Positions 1 through 11,539 of a DNA stretch of 64,000 nucleotides are shown here, piece by piece. This DNA is from Acheta domesticus (Eukaryota > Arthropoda > Insecta > Orthoptera > Gryllidae): the NCBI GenBank assembly GCA_031308135.1, contig JAHLJT010009436.1:216581286-216645285 (forward strand), given 5' to 3'. The notes under the pieces are model-generated. The model was not told where the DNA came from. It did not search any database and saw only the letters and a program-made list of their open reading frames with translations. The position numbers and the translations under genes were made by a program. The first letter of the stretch is position 1, and every line of letters starts with the position of its first letter.

Positions 1-289
1 GTGATTCGGGTAACATTACAAAAATATTCTGATTCAAAGTAATATAGGAACATTTTACTTGATTCATTTAAAAAGTGAAAACAGGAATTATTTTATAATA
101 TGCAATAAATATATTGATAATATTAGACGTCTCCTTGCGAAATGTAAATGGATCGATTAAATTTCAAACGAACATTTATCACATTACTGCAAAGCATTTC
201 TCAGGATGCAGTTGTTTAATAGTACGTCGTAACCATCGTTTAATAGTACGTGGTAAATAGCCATCGTTTAATAGCAATGAATGACTCGA
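1..289. other. AT-rich non-genic stretch with a short tandem repeat
   Basis: No open frame or RNA structure of note. At 213-275 a segment of about 27 bp beginning TTTAATAGTACGT is present about two and a half times, the last copy decaying. This looks like simple slippage duplication. Otherwise the stretch is ordinary AT-rich intergenic or intronic DNA. Confidence 0.7.
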
Positions 290-626
290 GAAAGGCAGCA
301 ATGAAGTTAAAAGAGGAAAAATAGACGGAAATAAAAAAGCAAAAGACGATCCGCTTCAGCACCCATTGCCAGAGAATCCGCAATTACACCGCCCATCTTT
401 GTCGTATGCGTCCGTTTCAACCACAAGCACAGCACGGCATCGACCGTCGACGCGAGGAAGGCAAGCAATGAGGAAAGAGGATAAATAGACGGAAATAAAA
501 AAAAAGCAAAAGACGTGACCGACGATCCAAATCAAAACCTACTGAGTCCGTAGTTGCACCCCAGAGCTCCTGTCCTACTCGTCTCTTTCCGACTACAAGC
601 CCAGCACGGGATCGACCACGGCAGCG
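290..626. repeat. Diverged tandem duplication, two units of about 165-173 bp
   Basis: Unit 1 (290-453) and unit 2 (454-626) align along their whole length. Both start with GGCAGCAATGA or GGCAAGCAATGA-like sequence, share TAGACGGAAATAAAAAA then GCAAAAGACG, and end with CCCAGCACGGGATCGACC-like sequence. They differ by many substitutions and small indels, so the duplication is old. Neither unit codes for anything recognisable. Confidence 0.8.
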
Positions 627-985
627 AACAACGTCCACGGCGCGGCCACTCCGGGCGACGGTGGCGACGCGCCGCGAGCAACGGGAAGGGAAGCGAGGCG
701 CAGAACGAGGGTGACGAGAGAAGAGACCCGCGAAGGGGCTGTGGGCAGAGGGGTCCACCGCCTTCCCTCCGTCCCGCATCGCCCCGCGCCCCGCGGATTT
801 ATTACGTTCATTACGCGCGCTGGCCGGCGAGCCACCGCGCCCGAGATTAGCGGCTGCTTATCTGCGTGCGCGCGCCGACAGCGCTGAAATATGCCCCGGA
901 GACTCGGGCGCGCGCCGCGGCGCGGCGGCCGCAGACGCAGCGGAGGTGGCGTGGGTGGGGCGAGGAGGTGAATCGCAGGGCGCTA
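590..985. other. CpG-rich island
   Basis: High GC with many CpG dinucleotides, in contrast to the AT-rich flanks. Short open frames are present on both strands but their translations are Arg/Ala/Pro/Gly-rich without a domain, as expected from base composition. It could be a promoter-type island, but no start site or splice site can be assigned. Confidence 0.55.
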
Positions 986-1310
986 TCGAGAGACATCGGG
1001 GAAGATGATAATATTAATGAGATTCCGTCTCATCAGCAGCAGGTACAGGAAGTGGCAATGTACGAGCGAGATGAACTGAGTTCCTGAGAGACCATCCTAG
1101 AAGAGTAGTCGCTGTTAGCATAGTATTGGAAGGGAGAGTCGAAAAGTATTCGCATTAAGCGTCAAAATGTTTCTGTTTGAGAAAATATTGTTTAATTAAA
1201 TATTTTCAGATATAGTAGTTCCAAAAGCGATATTATCGTCAAAGTAGTTTGACTTTTAACTCGTTTGAGAATCCCACTCTCCATTTCTCCAACAGAAACA
1301 CTTAAGGGCT
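986..1310. other. Non-genic AT-leaning spacer
   Basis: Stop codons in every frame and no repeat structure seen. Nothing further can be supported. Confidence 0.65.
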
Positions 1311-1705
1311 GCCGGACCTTGGCACACGCGGGCGAAGACACGGCATCCGCGCTGGCTCCGGCGACGTCAGCGCCGATAATTTATCCGCAACAGTGGCAAG
1401 GGTGAGGCGGCGGGGGGTGGAGAGGCTGCGAGCGACGAGCGCCGCGCAAAGAGCGCCCCGCCCGCCCGCCCCACGCTGCCGCCCCCGGGGGCCGCAGCCG
1501 CCCCCGAGGTAAATATTGCATTCTTCACGCCCCCGAGCCCCTGGGCCCCGGCGCCAGCCGCTTAGGGGCGGACACGTAAGCCTCGCGACGCTCCTCGCCA
1601 CTTCGCCCCTCCGGCCCCGCCCGCCACCCCTCCGCGCCCTCAGAAAGCTCCCCCCTCCCCGCCCCCTTCCACCTCGCGCCCAGCCCGAATTATTCATGCG
1701 GCCAT
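1311..1705. other. CpG-rich island with polypyrimidine run
   Basis: GC-rich block. From about 1600 to 1682 the plus strand is strongly C/T-rich and ends in CAG just before AATTATTCATG. That resembles a splice acceptor, and CCGAG|GTAAAT near 1503-1512 resembles a donor, but no coherent exon joins them. Chance composition explains these equally well. Confidence 0.5.
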
Positions 1706-2340
1706 TGTCGTCAATCGTGCTTTAAATAACGTAGATTCGCTAGGGATAAAAGTTGATGTTTGGTTTTCTTTTATCACGCTCTCGCACCCCTTTTCGTGAG
1801 GTCATCCTCCCTATAAAATATTTCTAAGCGTCCTTCTATCATTTGGGTGTATCAGTTAATTAGATTGCCTGATTTACTGCCGTGGGAAATGGCGAAATAT
1901 TTGTCGGTTGTTGATGATACATGTTGCGGCAATCGCTTAAAATATTTTCGCAATTTCGACTGTTCGATTAATAGAAAATGAGCTGTCGTAATTACATACA
2001 ACGAAAACAAATGCTCGTGCGCGCGGAAAGATCGATAGACACACTCCCATCTAAACATGCACGTGATTCATGTTTTCGTAGAAATCATTAAACCGGATGC
2101 CATGATTTCGCATCTCCCCATACTTACCCGCGCGCGCGCACCCTTGTGGAAATTACCGGTTAAGAGCCCTTACTCGGTTTACTCGCATCCGAATGAGAGG
2201 GGGGTTGTGACAGAAAAAAAAAAAAGAACGCGGACAGCGGCGCTTACTCATACGCGTAATTCGATCAAAATTGGAGCGGCAGTTGAAATCCTTTGAAAAA
2301 AATCTGCGGCAACAGGAGCACGTACTAACTATCGCTCCTC
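1706..2340. other. AT-rich non-genic stretch with poly(A) run
   Basis: No supported gene. A run of 12 A lies at 2214-2225, and an alternating CG/CA run (CGCGCGCGC) lies near 2130. The rest is unremarkable. Confidence 0.65.
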
Positions 2341-2510
2341 GTAACTCGCAACCAGGCCGGGCCCCCATCGGCAGATCCGGTCGCCGCGCCGCGCGGGGCC
2401 GCGTCGCTGCGTTCAGCGGCGGCCATGGGAGGGGGGGATCCGTTGCAGAGGGGATCACGTGAACAAGCCCAGAGCGCGCACGTGTGCCCAAGAGGAGACG
2501 TGCAAATTGG
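2341..2510. other. Small CpG-rich patch
   Basis: A GC-rich block of about 130 bp, densest in CpG at 2355-2430, is embedded in AT-rich DNA. The open frames through it have no recognisable product. Confidence 0.5.
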
Positions 2511-3811
2511 GCTAAAATAGCTGAAACCCACGCCCAGGAGGGTCCTTAAAATAAGGCAGAAAACAACAGGGCAGGGCGATGTGAAATTAAGGTGGAATTT
2601 TCGTTATTGTGTTTGCAGCAAAACCTGTATTTGCGACTACTAGGCTTTACGTCTCCGAGCAAACTTGTTTGCAAAACCATGCAATATTGTTGCATTGCTA
2701 CTAGGTTGCTACATTATTACTAAATCGTATGATGTCATTTATGACAAAACCGAAAAAGATGTGACAGAAAGGAATTGTATAGTGATTCGCTGCAGAAAAT
2801 ATAATGGTAAAACGAAATTATTTATTATTTTATACGACTATTTATTTTATTAATTCTTATTTTTATTTTGTAAGATAAACTTTTTAATTTGTTGTTTGTG
2901 TCGTAATTTTTTATACTGTTAAATATTCCTGTTTATTATATAAAAATAATGTATTATATGTTATAATTATTATATTTTCAGTGTCTATAATATCAATGCA
3001 TAGCTAACAAGAGATGTATCGAATGAGTATGGAGAACATTTCAACGCAACACGTCGATGACAGTGTTTGTTGAAGCAGAAGGGGAAAATAGCGTTTCATA
3101 ATTTTCCTGAAATAACATATATCGGCATGCAGCTCTGTCATCTCTGGATATTGATAATAACGAGCTATGTACAAGTTACATTTAAGTCTAGTCATAATTC
3201 CTTCGATTAATCATTATAATTTACTATCAATCTTACCATATACACTATTCATTACACGTTTTGTAAATTATAGTGGTTCACTAACTTTACAGAAACCGTG
3301 TCAATGTCTAATATGTCTACAGACGCCAAAATAGCTGTTGATGGGTAAGGGAAACTGTAAAGGAGGAAGAAGGGCGCTGCACTATTTGGGACCGAATACT
3401 CTGGTAAATACCGAGTACGGCAAGCGCTCTCAACGAACTAGCTAGAGAACTCATATTTCCGGATTCCCATCCATTATCATTCCAGAATGCCATTAATAAA
3501 CAATAAATAGTTTTTATATATAAATACCGGATACTCTTATAACTAATATGAAATATAGAGTGTTCTCAAGTTTGCCGTATCCACAGAGATCCTGAAAGTA
3601 TTGATTGCATGAACGTTCATCTATCGGTGACTGAAGTAAATGCAGAAAATAATTTGTCCGAGCAACCTTACTGGGTAAAACATCATCAAAAGTTTGCACA
3701 ATTCTGATATGTGTGCTTCTTACTTGAACTACATGTCCACAGCGCGGGCCCGTCAACTCCAAATGTCGGTGGGTGTCCATCAAGGTCCCCGAACCCGCAT
3801 CCCATATTACT
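2511..3811. other. AT-rich non-genic stretch
   Basis: Very AT-rich from about 2640 to 3300, with stops in all frames. I see no repeat family, RNA gene or coding exon here. Confidence 0.7.
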
Positions 3812-4110
3812 GCAGCGGAGCTAACGGGTTTTCGATTAACAATTATGTACCGCTGAGCATTACAGAAAATTTACAGCATTCAGGTACGCGCACTACTTAC
3901 TCGCACCCGCACATCCCGCTCGTGCTCTTCATCTGGAGGTTCCTAAACGCGTCCATCACGATTCCAGAGGACACATCCGCTAAACAGATCGCCGCGCAGC
4001 AAACAGGATGTTCGCGTACCCATCACGCACCGTGGAGAGTCACCGAAAATTTGCACCATTCCGGCGCGCGCGCTACTTACTCCCACGCGTCGCCTCTGCC
4101 CGCCCGCCCG
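3812..4110. repeat. Tandem duplication with a 180-bp period
   Basis: The segment around 3812-3930 recurs at exactly +180 bp (3992-4110). Shared landmarks are ACCG at 3849 and 4029, then GAAAATTT, then CATTC[A/C]GG, then a GCGC-rich run followed by CTACTTACTC. Divergence is substantial. The second unit has shifted to higher GC and runs into a CpG island. No coding role is apparent. Confidence 0.8.
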
Positions 4111-4800
4111 CCCGCGCGCGTCCGCCAGAGCTCGCGGTCGCCGGCGCGCGTCCGTCATGATTCCGGAGGCTTATCAGATCCACCAATTATTTATTGTTCG
4201 ACGGGTGCCGGGGGATACCTGCCGCTTTCCGGAAGAGAGCTCGCGAGCGGGAGCCCGCCGAGAGCGTGGGAGGGAGGGTAAGGGGAAGGAAGGGAGAGGG
4301 CATGGAAAGGAGGGGTGGTGATTAGATGGGCGGAGCGAGGAGGCCGCTAGGGGCGGGTGCGAGCCGGGAGGGACAACGGTGGGTCGTGGAAGCGAAGGGG
4401 CGAGCCGAGGACAGCGAGTCGGAGAGGGCAGTGCCGGAGAGGGCGTGCCGGGGAGGGCGTGCCGGGGAAGGCGAGTCGGAGAGGGCGATGGAAGGTCGTG
4501 GAAGCAGGGGGACGAGCTGGGGAGGGTGAGTGCTGGGGAGGGGACGAGCTGGGGAGGACGAGCCGGGGAGGACGAGCCGGGGAGGACGAGCCGGTGAGGA
4601 GGAGCCGGGGAGGACGAGCCGGGGAGGACGAGCCGGGGATGGCGAGGGTGGGACGTGGAAACTGGCAGGCGAGAGTGGAGGGGCGCCACCGTGATTTGTG
4701 TAAAATACGAGCCGGATCAGTCGCCCGCGCGTATCTGGCGTTGCGAACCGCCATCCGTCGCCCACTGCCGCCGCCGCCGCCACCGCCACCGCCGCACTAC
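4111..4800. repeat. G-rich minisatellite island, 14-bp unit
   Basis: From about 4260 the plus strand is G-rich. The clearest array is 4543-4640: seven contiguous copies of the 14-mer GACGAGCCGGGGAG with one or two substitutions each. Looser GTGCCGGGGAGGGC copies lie at 4430-4490. A (CCG/CCA)n run lies at 4769-4796. Long open frames on both strands here are products of stop-free repeat sequence and have no domain. The G-runs could form quadruplexes. Confidence 0.85.
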
Positions 4801-5680
4801 CAGGATTACGCGGAGCGTGGTGCCGAAATAAAATTCAATTCATTTCCCAACCCCGCACCCCCACCCGAGCGCGCCCATCACGTCCGATGCGATATTACGA
4901 TTTTCGCTTCAGATTATCGACGCCATTACGAATTCACGTGCGTCGAATAATCCATCAAACTTAATCTACGAATCAGTAACTAAATATGCTCAAAATTTCT
5001 CATAAATAAATTTAGTCTGTGATGCTTTCCTCTCTTTGTGTAATTTATTTTGTTTCCCCTTTTGAATACATTAATGAAAAATACTGCTACTCGTATTTCT
5101 TCGCTACAAAGAATTGGAAAATAACATAGAATTACGTACGGAAAGTTTTAATTTCTTTAACCCCGGCAATACAAAAAGTAAAATTGTTTACTGTTCTGTA
5201 ATCTAACAGAAACCTTAAAGAGTGATCGCATATAAATTATGCAACTGCAATAATTAAGGCGATTGAATATATCATATCTGCACAACAAATGCCCTTCTGT
5301 AAAGCAAAATCTTTTCTACGCCCAGTGTGATAGAAAACAATATACACCTCTGACACATCCTGCAGTTAAAATCAATAAAAAATTGATCTAAATATTAGAA
5401 ATATACTTTGAATAAGTTTCCGTATCATCCGACTCTAGTGCAATTAGTTAAAGTTATCACTGGCAATTAGTTTAAGATTCATCTGGTATCCCAAAAACAA
5501 TGATCATCGAAATAAATAGGATGCTTCCTCGACAGTCTCCCACTAGTCATCCTGCTATGTTACGAATGTTAATCTCCGACTGGGCTAACTCACCGCAAGC
5601 TGTCCCAGTGGGGTACCGTATAAATGTAGGGTGGTCAATTTTCAACGAACAGAGTGTACATGTCCCAACTGGCAAGCCGC
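4801..5680. other. AT-rich non-genic stretch
   Basis: Mostly AT-rich from 4930 onward, with stops in all frames and no repeat or RNA gene recognised. Confidence 0.65.
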
Positions 5681-6260
5681 AGCGGCGGTGTAGCAGACTA
5701 TCCGACGAAAGGCAGGCTCGCTGGCCGGCGGCCGGCCGGTCGGCGGGTAGGCCGGTCGCGATATATGACGCGGCCTCCGCGGCACGCCGGCACACATTTA
5801 AACGAGCGCGGCAGCGCGCGCCACCCGACCGCCTACCAGACCGCCCGGTCGCCGAGTTATTACGCCCTCCGCCCCACCCCAGCCCGGCCCGTTCCGCCCC
5901 GCCCTGCCCCGCCCTGCCCCGCCCCGCCGTATTCCGCCACGCGCCGCCCCGCATCGCCCTGCCTCGCTCCGCACCGCTCCGCACTGTCCCGCGCCGCCCC
6001 GCGCCGTCCCGCCAAGCCCCGCTATGCCATGCCATGCCACTCCCCGACACACCCCACACCGACACACCCCACGCCGACACGCCCCTCCCCGACACGCCCC
6101 ACGCCGACACGCCCCTCCCCGACACGCCCCTCCCCGACACGCCCCTCCCCGACACGTCCCCTCCCCGACACGCCCCTCCCAGACACGCGCGGCAGCAGGG
6201 AACATTGCCGCGTTCCTGGCAGGGTCACCTCCTCGCCGCTGCCGTCGCCCCTGCTCTGGC
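5681..6260. repeat. C-rich island: GC-rich pentamers then a 15-bp minisatellite
   Basis: 5879-6020 is an irregular pentanucleotide array (GCCCC/GCCCT/GCACC variants). 6046-6190 is a 15-bp minisatellite with about nine full units of GACACGCCCCTCCCC. An alternative unit ending CACGCC instead of CTCCCC is interleaved at the left, and one unit at 6151 is 16 bp. The 15-bp period keeps frames open, giving Pro/Thr/His/Ala-rich pseudo-proteins on the plus strand and Gly/Arg/Val-rich ones on the minus. Confidence 0.9.
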
Positions 6261-7150
6261 CTCCACTGCCACATTCTCCGTTCTACTCACACAATGCAGT
6301 ATCTCCTGCCTTCCCAGCGATCGTCGCTGCAGATGCTGCAGTATTACAGACTGATGGCAGCCCTGCTGTTTAAACATCAGTTCACATACTACATGCACAT
6401 TAATGAAATGTTTCTCGTACTCAAAGGGGAAGTGGGTAACCCGGCTTCAAGCCTTTGCTGATCACGATAAGCAAGTGATTACCGTGCACAAACTGTACCT
6501 CTCTCAAGAAGGAAGCGGAATGAGGTAATGTCTTAAAATGCCGACGCATGCGGTACAGTTTCCATGAGTTACTTTAGCTCTCCCAAAGGGGGCATTCCCA
6601 ATTAGGACATTTTGGTTCGACAAATCACGTATTATCACGTATCTCTGTGTCGGTAGGGAAAAATATTAAATATGATTATTATCTCTTTATATGTGTTATT
6701 CTTAATCAGAAACTTGTATATACATTTTCGTAGTTTGTTCTGTACTTCTTTCCCATTCAGTAGTCATTTTCAACACTTCGGCTCCTACTTCTATTTTTTT
6801 GAGTTGGGCTGTAGCCCTGCCAAGAAGATGATCCTCTTATTGCTTTCCCAATCTCCAAATTTTAATCGCTCGTGAATTCCATTTCTATGCATCGCATTTC
6901 ATTGCGTTAGTCTAACGCCGAAATAGAAAAACGATAAATCTTATCCACGGCTCAATACCTCCCGCAACTAAAATTAAGTGTGATTTAGATACAATAATTA
7001 CTCATTCAACTTCAGCCTAACACATTCCACATCAATCCACCCAATTACCATCCAATGCACAATGAAATCCTTGCACAAAAGTATCCTTACCATAAACAGT
7101 TAACCATCATACGCCGTCATTTTCTCTTTCATGTTCAGAGTAATCCCAGA
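6261..7150. other. AT-rich non-genic stretch
   Basis: No gene, repeat family or RNA recognised. Short frames are unrelated to any family I know. Confidence 0.65.
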
Positions 7151-7480
7151 CGTCAGCGTGATCGTTTGTCACTGTCTCGGGCGTTGGGAGTCGCCGTCGA
7201 ACGACTTAAGTCGTCTGTTCTCGGCTGCGCCCGCCTCGCGTCGCGTCGCCGTTCGCACGCACTGGCCGCCACGTGGCAGAGCGAAAACGCGCGGGGAAAG
7301 AAGGCAGACGCGGCGCGGCACGGAGCGGCACGGCTTCCAATTAGTCCAGCGCAGACTCGTGTAGGCAGCGGCGCTGAGAGACACGCGGGGGGGGGGCAAG
7401 CAAGAAATATTGCCAACGAACGGCATCATTTGTATTCCCGCGCCCTCCACGCTTCCAAATCGAAGGGTGCCGCCCTCCGC
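7151..7480. other. Moderately GC-rich patch with poly(G)
   Basis: Raised GC and CpG content and a run of ten G near 7387. A frame spanning 7055-7621 on the plus strand is open for 188 codons. Its translation shows no domain or codon pattern that I recognise, and it overlaps antisense frames of similar quality, so I treat it as composition-driven. Confidence 0.5.
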
Positions 7481-7990
7481 TGGACCGCTCTTGAAACAAC
7501 GAAACGAAAATGGTGTTGGATCCTTGCAAAAGCACACCGACGTTTAGGGGCAGGCTCGGGAACGGGAGCAGAAATTAGGAGCTTCTCGTTTCTCGAAATC
7601 GATCCAGTTCACCACATTTAGTAGTGGTCTGATATTTCTAACGAATATTAAAATAAATAGAATTTGATAGTAGACTTTTATTATGTAGGCTGCAGAGAAG
7701 TACTGTTTGCGAATCATCATAATGAATGATATTTACGATTTTTATTGATATTGATTACGAATGATATTTACGATTATTTATAATGATGTCTACGATTTTT
7801 ACAGGTATGAATGATATATGAAGATGATATTACAAGTTGATAACCTTAGTACAACTCCTAATGGAATTAAGACATCTCTCGCCCTCTACCCTGTCTCTCC
7901 CACTTCCGGTTAAGATCCTTACGATAAACACGACTGATTGATTAACATTTCCAGTCATATCGACCGCAATGATTATTAGTCACGTTAGTG
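7481..7990. repeat. AT-rich stretch with a short local tandem repeat
   Basis: At 7724-7810 the motif GAATGATATTTACGATT occurs twice about 35 bp apart, followed by a decayed third partial copy (GATGTCTACGATTTTTA). The rest of the stretch is featureless AT-rich DNA. Confidence 0.65.
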
Positions 7991-8400
7991 TCGTAAATGT
8001 TCCTTACTCCGGGTATTTCTCCTTCGCTGAACGTAAAATCCGGCGTCGGCTAGCGGGGTATGTCCACCTCCAGGGAACTATCCCAGCTGGATGAAGCTCT
8101 AAGCTCCTATCTGGTCTCCCGACATGTGTGCCTGACAGTGTATGTGTAAGTAAGGTAAGAGCTTTGGAGCTTAAAAGGAAGAGGAAAGAAATATCGCGCG
8201 CTGTCCGTGGCCCGTGTGTTACGGTACTACTTAGGCATTCACCTCGTATTGATCGGAGAAACAACAGAAAACTAACGATCAGAGCAGCCCACCGGTAGAA
8301 TTCTCCTCCAGACAGCGACTAAATTCGCCTTAGCTGCCCACCTAATATCGAAAATCCGCCACCTCCCGGTCCTAGGTTCGAGTCCCGACAATGGCGAGTT
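7991..8400 (-). mobile_element. tRNA-derived SINE copy 1, rearranged at its head
   Basis: The body from about 8050 to 8360 aligns with the SINE at 26.58-26.96 kb in the same orientation. Shared blocks include AAGCTCC, TCGCGCGC[T/G]GTCCGTGGCC, GAATTCTCCTCCAGACAGCG and CACCTCCCGGTC or GACCTCCCGGTC. SINEs of this kind are non-autonomous, transcribed by RNA polymerase III and copied by a LINE. Here the box-B sequence GGTTCGAGTCC (8375-8385) lies on the plus strand, opposite to the body, with the switch at the palindrome CCTAGG. The copy is therefore rearranged or chimeric. No box A is clear. Confidence 0.75.
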
Positions 8401-9160
8401 TTCCTTTATCCAGGATGATGCGAGTAATTTAAACGAGATCATTACCCCTGGGGAAAAGAACAGAGCACGGTCGTGTACAAATATTCATGCGCCAAAGCTC
8501 TTCGCGCTAATTACGGAGCTCTCGCCATAGTGTTCTTGGCTAACCGCGCCAGTGGTATTTAGAATAATTTTAAAAAATTTAGATTTGTATGAACAAGATA
8601 TTTTCTTTAAAAAATCAATAGCTGCATTGTCTCCAGTGGTTCTAAACGTTTACATTTGTTCAGTTCGACGAGTTGTAGGTATTGTGAAGTTTAAACAGCC
8701 ACATCTGTATAAATTGAGAAATTTAGGTATGTAATAAAGACACGTAGTAATTAGTGTGTATTTTTACCAACAATTATCCATTCAATTTCAAAGATGGAAA
8801 CAGGTTTGCTCGGTTTTTCTTTAATGTATGATTATTTCTTTAATGTATGGATCAAGTTAACCCAGGAGAAATAAAGGAAAAAATAACTCCCCAATATTAT
8901 TCTGGAACTCACGTCATTGGTGTAGAGACTAACTACGACGTCACTACTTACGATTGCATTCCCTTTGCAGTTGCTCGCCTCCACAAAGCCGTGCAGTTAA
9001 TAATTCCGAAATCGTCGTAAATAACTGGACCGCTTTCCTTTTCGAGCAAACGGTGAATGCGGCTAAATGCATTTAATAAAATGGTAATAATGTCCTCCAG
9101 AACAGGTTCAGCGTGAGAACTGGTCGTTGGGAGCGACCAAGACAACCGCTAGCCCGTCGA
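8401..9160. other. AT-rich non-genic stretch
   Basis: The first 80 bp may be a second SINE fragment continuing from the inverted box B. The remainder has stops in all frames. Partial look-alikes of microRNA seeds were rejected. Confidence 0.55.
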
Positions 9161-9530
9161 GCGTTTACAAACCGTCACCTCCGCGTTCGAGCACGCTTTC
9201 ATTTTATTTTACCGCTCGTCCGCCCGAGTGAAATATACAGGGAATTAGCTCGGCTCTTAAATACTCGAGGTGGCACCTAAATCAAAAGAAATTTTGTCAA
9301 GGTGTCCCGTGTAAAGCGTCGACTTCGTAAGCGCTCATTAACTTTAAAATTATTGCCGCGGCGTCCGCCTTTCCTTATTGGTCGCAAACCAAATACGTTT
9401 TGCGCTCATTACAGATTACAATCTACACGAGTTTTGTTCATATTTATCGCGAGCGATTTCCCCGGGGCAGGCAAATGTTTCGTGAACTCGAAGGGAAATT
9501 GAAATCGTGCGTGTCGACGACAACCTACGA
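9161..9530. promoter_or_regulatory. Possible non-coding regulatory element
   Basis: A block of balanced composition holds GCGCTCATTA twice (near 9330 and 9402), ATTGG with a nearby CCAAAT (imperfect palindrome TTGGTcgcaaACCAA), and TATTTATCGCGAGCGATT. CATTA cores are bound by homeodomain proteins and CCAAT/ATTGG by NF-Y. This kind of unrepeated, motif-rich sequence is often a conserved enhancer, but conservation cannot be seen here. Confidence 0.25.
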
Positions 9531-9559
9531 ATATTTCTGACAGAATTGAAATTTCCATT

Positions 9560-9990
9560 CGGTTACGAGTAGTTTATTGCCGCTTTTGTGGGGAAGGAAC
9601 GAGTTTCCGGCGCGGCACAATGTGGCGGAAAAGGACGGCGAAGAACAGTGGAAACGACGCGGACGCACGAACGCTCCCGGTTTGCTTTGCAGCACTGCGC
9701 CCGCGCGCCTCCGCCCCCGCCGCCGGGGAAATGCCAATTGCGTAAGTTTCTGCTGGAAATCGACAGCTCGACAATGACCAAGGCCGTCGCTCCAACTTCG
9801 CGGTTGCTCGCTCGCGAGCGCCGCGTCGCGCCGCGCCGCGCTCCGATCGGAGAACGGCAACGACGCGGCGGCCGCCGGGTACTCATCCCGACAACTTGGT
9901 ACGCGACACGTTCCTCCTCGGTTCACTCGCTTCAACGCTTGTGCAGTGTAACTGTCACCGTCCGGGTCCACTCACTCCGCCTTCTTTGTG
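9560..9990. other. CpG-rich island
   Basis: GC-rich with many CpG and overlapping open frames on both strands that encode Arg/Ala-rich peptides without a domain. It could be a promoter-type island. No start or splice site can be assigned. Confidence 0.5.
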
Positions 9991-10560
9991 ATAACGTGTA
10001 ACTTCACGAAACTCATCTCTACTTTGCTTATTCCCGTGACTACCTACTATCTATTTTTTCGATTAATTGTTTTCCGGCTTTTTGTACTAGTGTTATTCTG
10101 TACTGGTATTATCCCGTACCATGTAACAGCTACGCATTCCGGTGTCGCTATTTCATGTGCATTATCTCACAAGCATCCCTATTCACTCTTCGTATTCAAT
10201 GTACATTACGGATATGTGTGCGTCTTCTTTGAAGCTTTCCTCCGAGGTCACTGATCATCACTATCGGAATCCTTCTTCAACAACATCTCAACAAAAGTCA
10301 CCCTTCCACTTGAGAAGTCAACTCCTGCATCCTTCAGCGCTTCAGAACTGCCTACACTCCAGTGTACCACACAGCCTCTGCAACCACAACTTTCGCGAGC
10401 TAACGGGAAATTAATTTACTTGTCATCGGCAGCGCTACAATTGTTTACCTGAAGTTCACCTCGCCGCCAACGAAATAAATTACGGACGTTCAAAGCCAGA
10501 CCTTCTCGATCGACCAGATTCGCCACGGCGCCGTTGGAGAAGGAGGGAATTAGCTCCGTA
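9991..10560. other. Non-genic mixed-composition stretch
   Basis: No repeat family or coding exon recognised. Frames are short and have no domain. Confidence 0.6.
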
Positions 10561-11130
10561 GCCAATTCCGAATGTTCCTGCTCCGCCGCCCCCGCGCCAA
10601 CCCACGCCATCTCCAGCGCCATCGCCACCGCCGCCACTGCCATCTCCAACGTCACAACCGCATTCCCACTTGTCATTACCAGCACCGATTGCCACCACCT
10701 CCACTGTCAATGCACGCACCATGCCAACGCCATCACCACCGCCGCCGCCGCTGCTATCTCCAACGCCACAACCACTTTCACCCTCACCATTGCCACTACA
10801 GCGCTTGCCACCACCACCTCCACGACCAAAGCATTCGCTATTGCCATCGCCACCTCCATCATTGCCACTGCTATCTCCAACGCCACCACCGCAATCACTC
10901 ACGATTACCACCACCTCCACGGCCATCGCATCCATCCGCCGTTGCCATCCCCAACGTCACCGCCTCTACCTGCGCAACCAACCTCACGCCCCTGCCAGAG
11001 CCTAAGTTCTGCTTTCCGTCGCATTATTCATCACCTCTTCCTCTTTTCCGCTCCTACACGGCTCCCTTTATCCCTCCCGCCATCCTCACCCTACTTTTGC
11101 CGCCTCCTCTCCCCGCAGCTTTGATTTTTC
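10561..11130. repeat. Degenerate (CCA/CCG/GCC/ATC) triplet-rich tract, C-rich on plus
   Basis: Roughly 10590-10990 is built of CCACC, GCCATC, GCCACC and CCGCCG blocks, a decayed trinucleotide array. The 3-bp period leaves several frames open at once on both strands. The translations (Thr/Ala/Ile-rich, Pro-rich or His-rich on plus; Val/Ala/Met-rich and Gly-rich on minus) are mutually contradictory, so none is likely to be a real protein. Confidence 0.8.
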
Positions 11131-11387
11131 CTCCCCTTCAAAAATGTTATTTAATTTGGGAGATCGTCGCGCCCATAAAGATGCCCTCTGCTTCTCCCCT
11201 TCTCACTCATTTTTCGCGGGACAGCTATGTAATATTCATACTTGACATATTTCTGCACACGTTCGCAGGAAATGTGTTCGGTTGGAGCGTCGGGAGAAGA
11301 GGACGAGGAGGGGGGTAGTGAGGATGATTATACGCACGCAGAGGCGCCTCTGGAGTTCATTTGCTTTGTGATCAGAGAAGGGGAGAG

Positions 11388-11510
11388 GTGGGTTAGCTGG
11401 CACCTCCGAGAGAAGGGGGAGGTTTATGCATTGAGCCACGGAAATGCAAATGCTGCGAGTGAAATTTCGTGACAGCGTAACTGCAGGTATGAGAAAAAGT
11501 GCCATTGCAC
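11388..11510. repeat. Anonymous dispersed repeat, copy A
   Basis: It aligns in direct orientation with 12499-12620. Shared blocks are ACCTC then GTTTATGCATT then AGCCA, followed by AATGCAAATGCT/AGCATATGCT, GAAATTTC/GAATTTCA and CTGCAGG/CCGCAGG. A family of unknown class; both copies are old. Flanks do not show clear target duplications. Confidence 0.65.
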
Positions 11511-11539
11511 ATCTCATGCAATAGAGTGGGTTCCAATTT

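Noticed and set aside
5500..6461. His/Pro/Thr/Asp repeat protein suggested by several plus frames of up to 284 codons
   Set aside because: Each frame is a phase of the 15-bp array; no single phase is favoured.
8428..8445. Match to part of bantam (GAGATCATT)
   Set aside because: Match is too short and no hairpin is present; it lies in a probable SINE-derived segment.
9035..9075. Match to part of miR-124 (CGGTGAATGC)
   Set aside because: Only ten bases match, the seed region is absent and no precursor hairpin is visible.
10534..11318. Thr/Ala-rich, Pro-rich or His-rich protein on plus; Gly-rich protein on minus
   Set aside because: Degenerate CCA/CCG/ATC triplets leave several frames open simultaneously; no domain.
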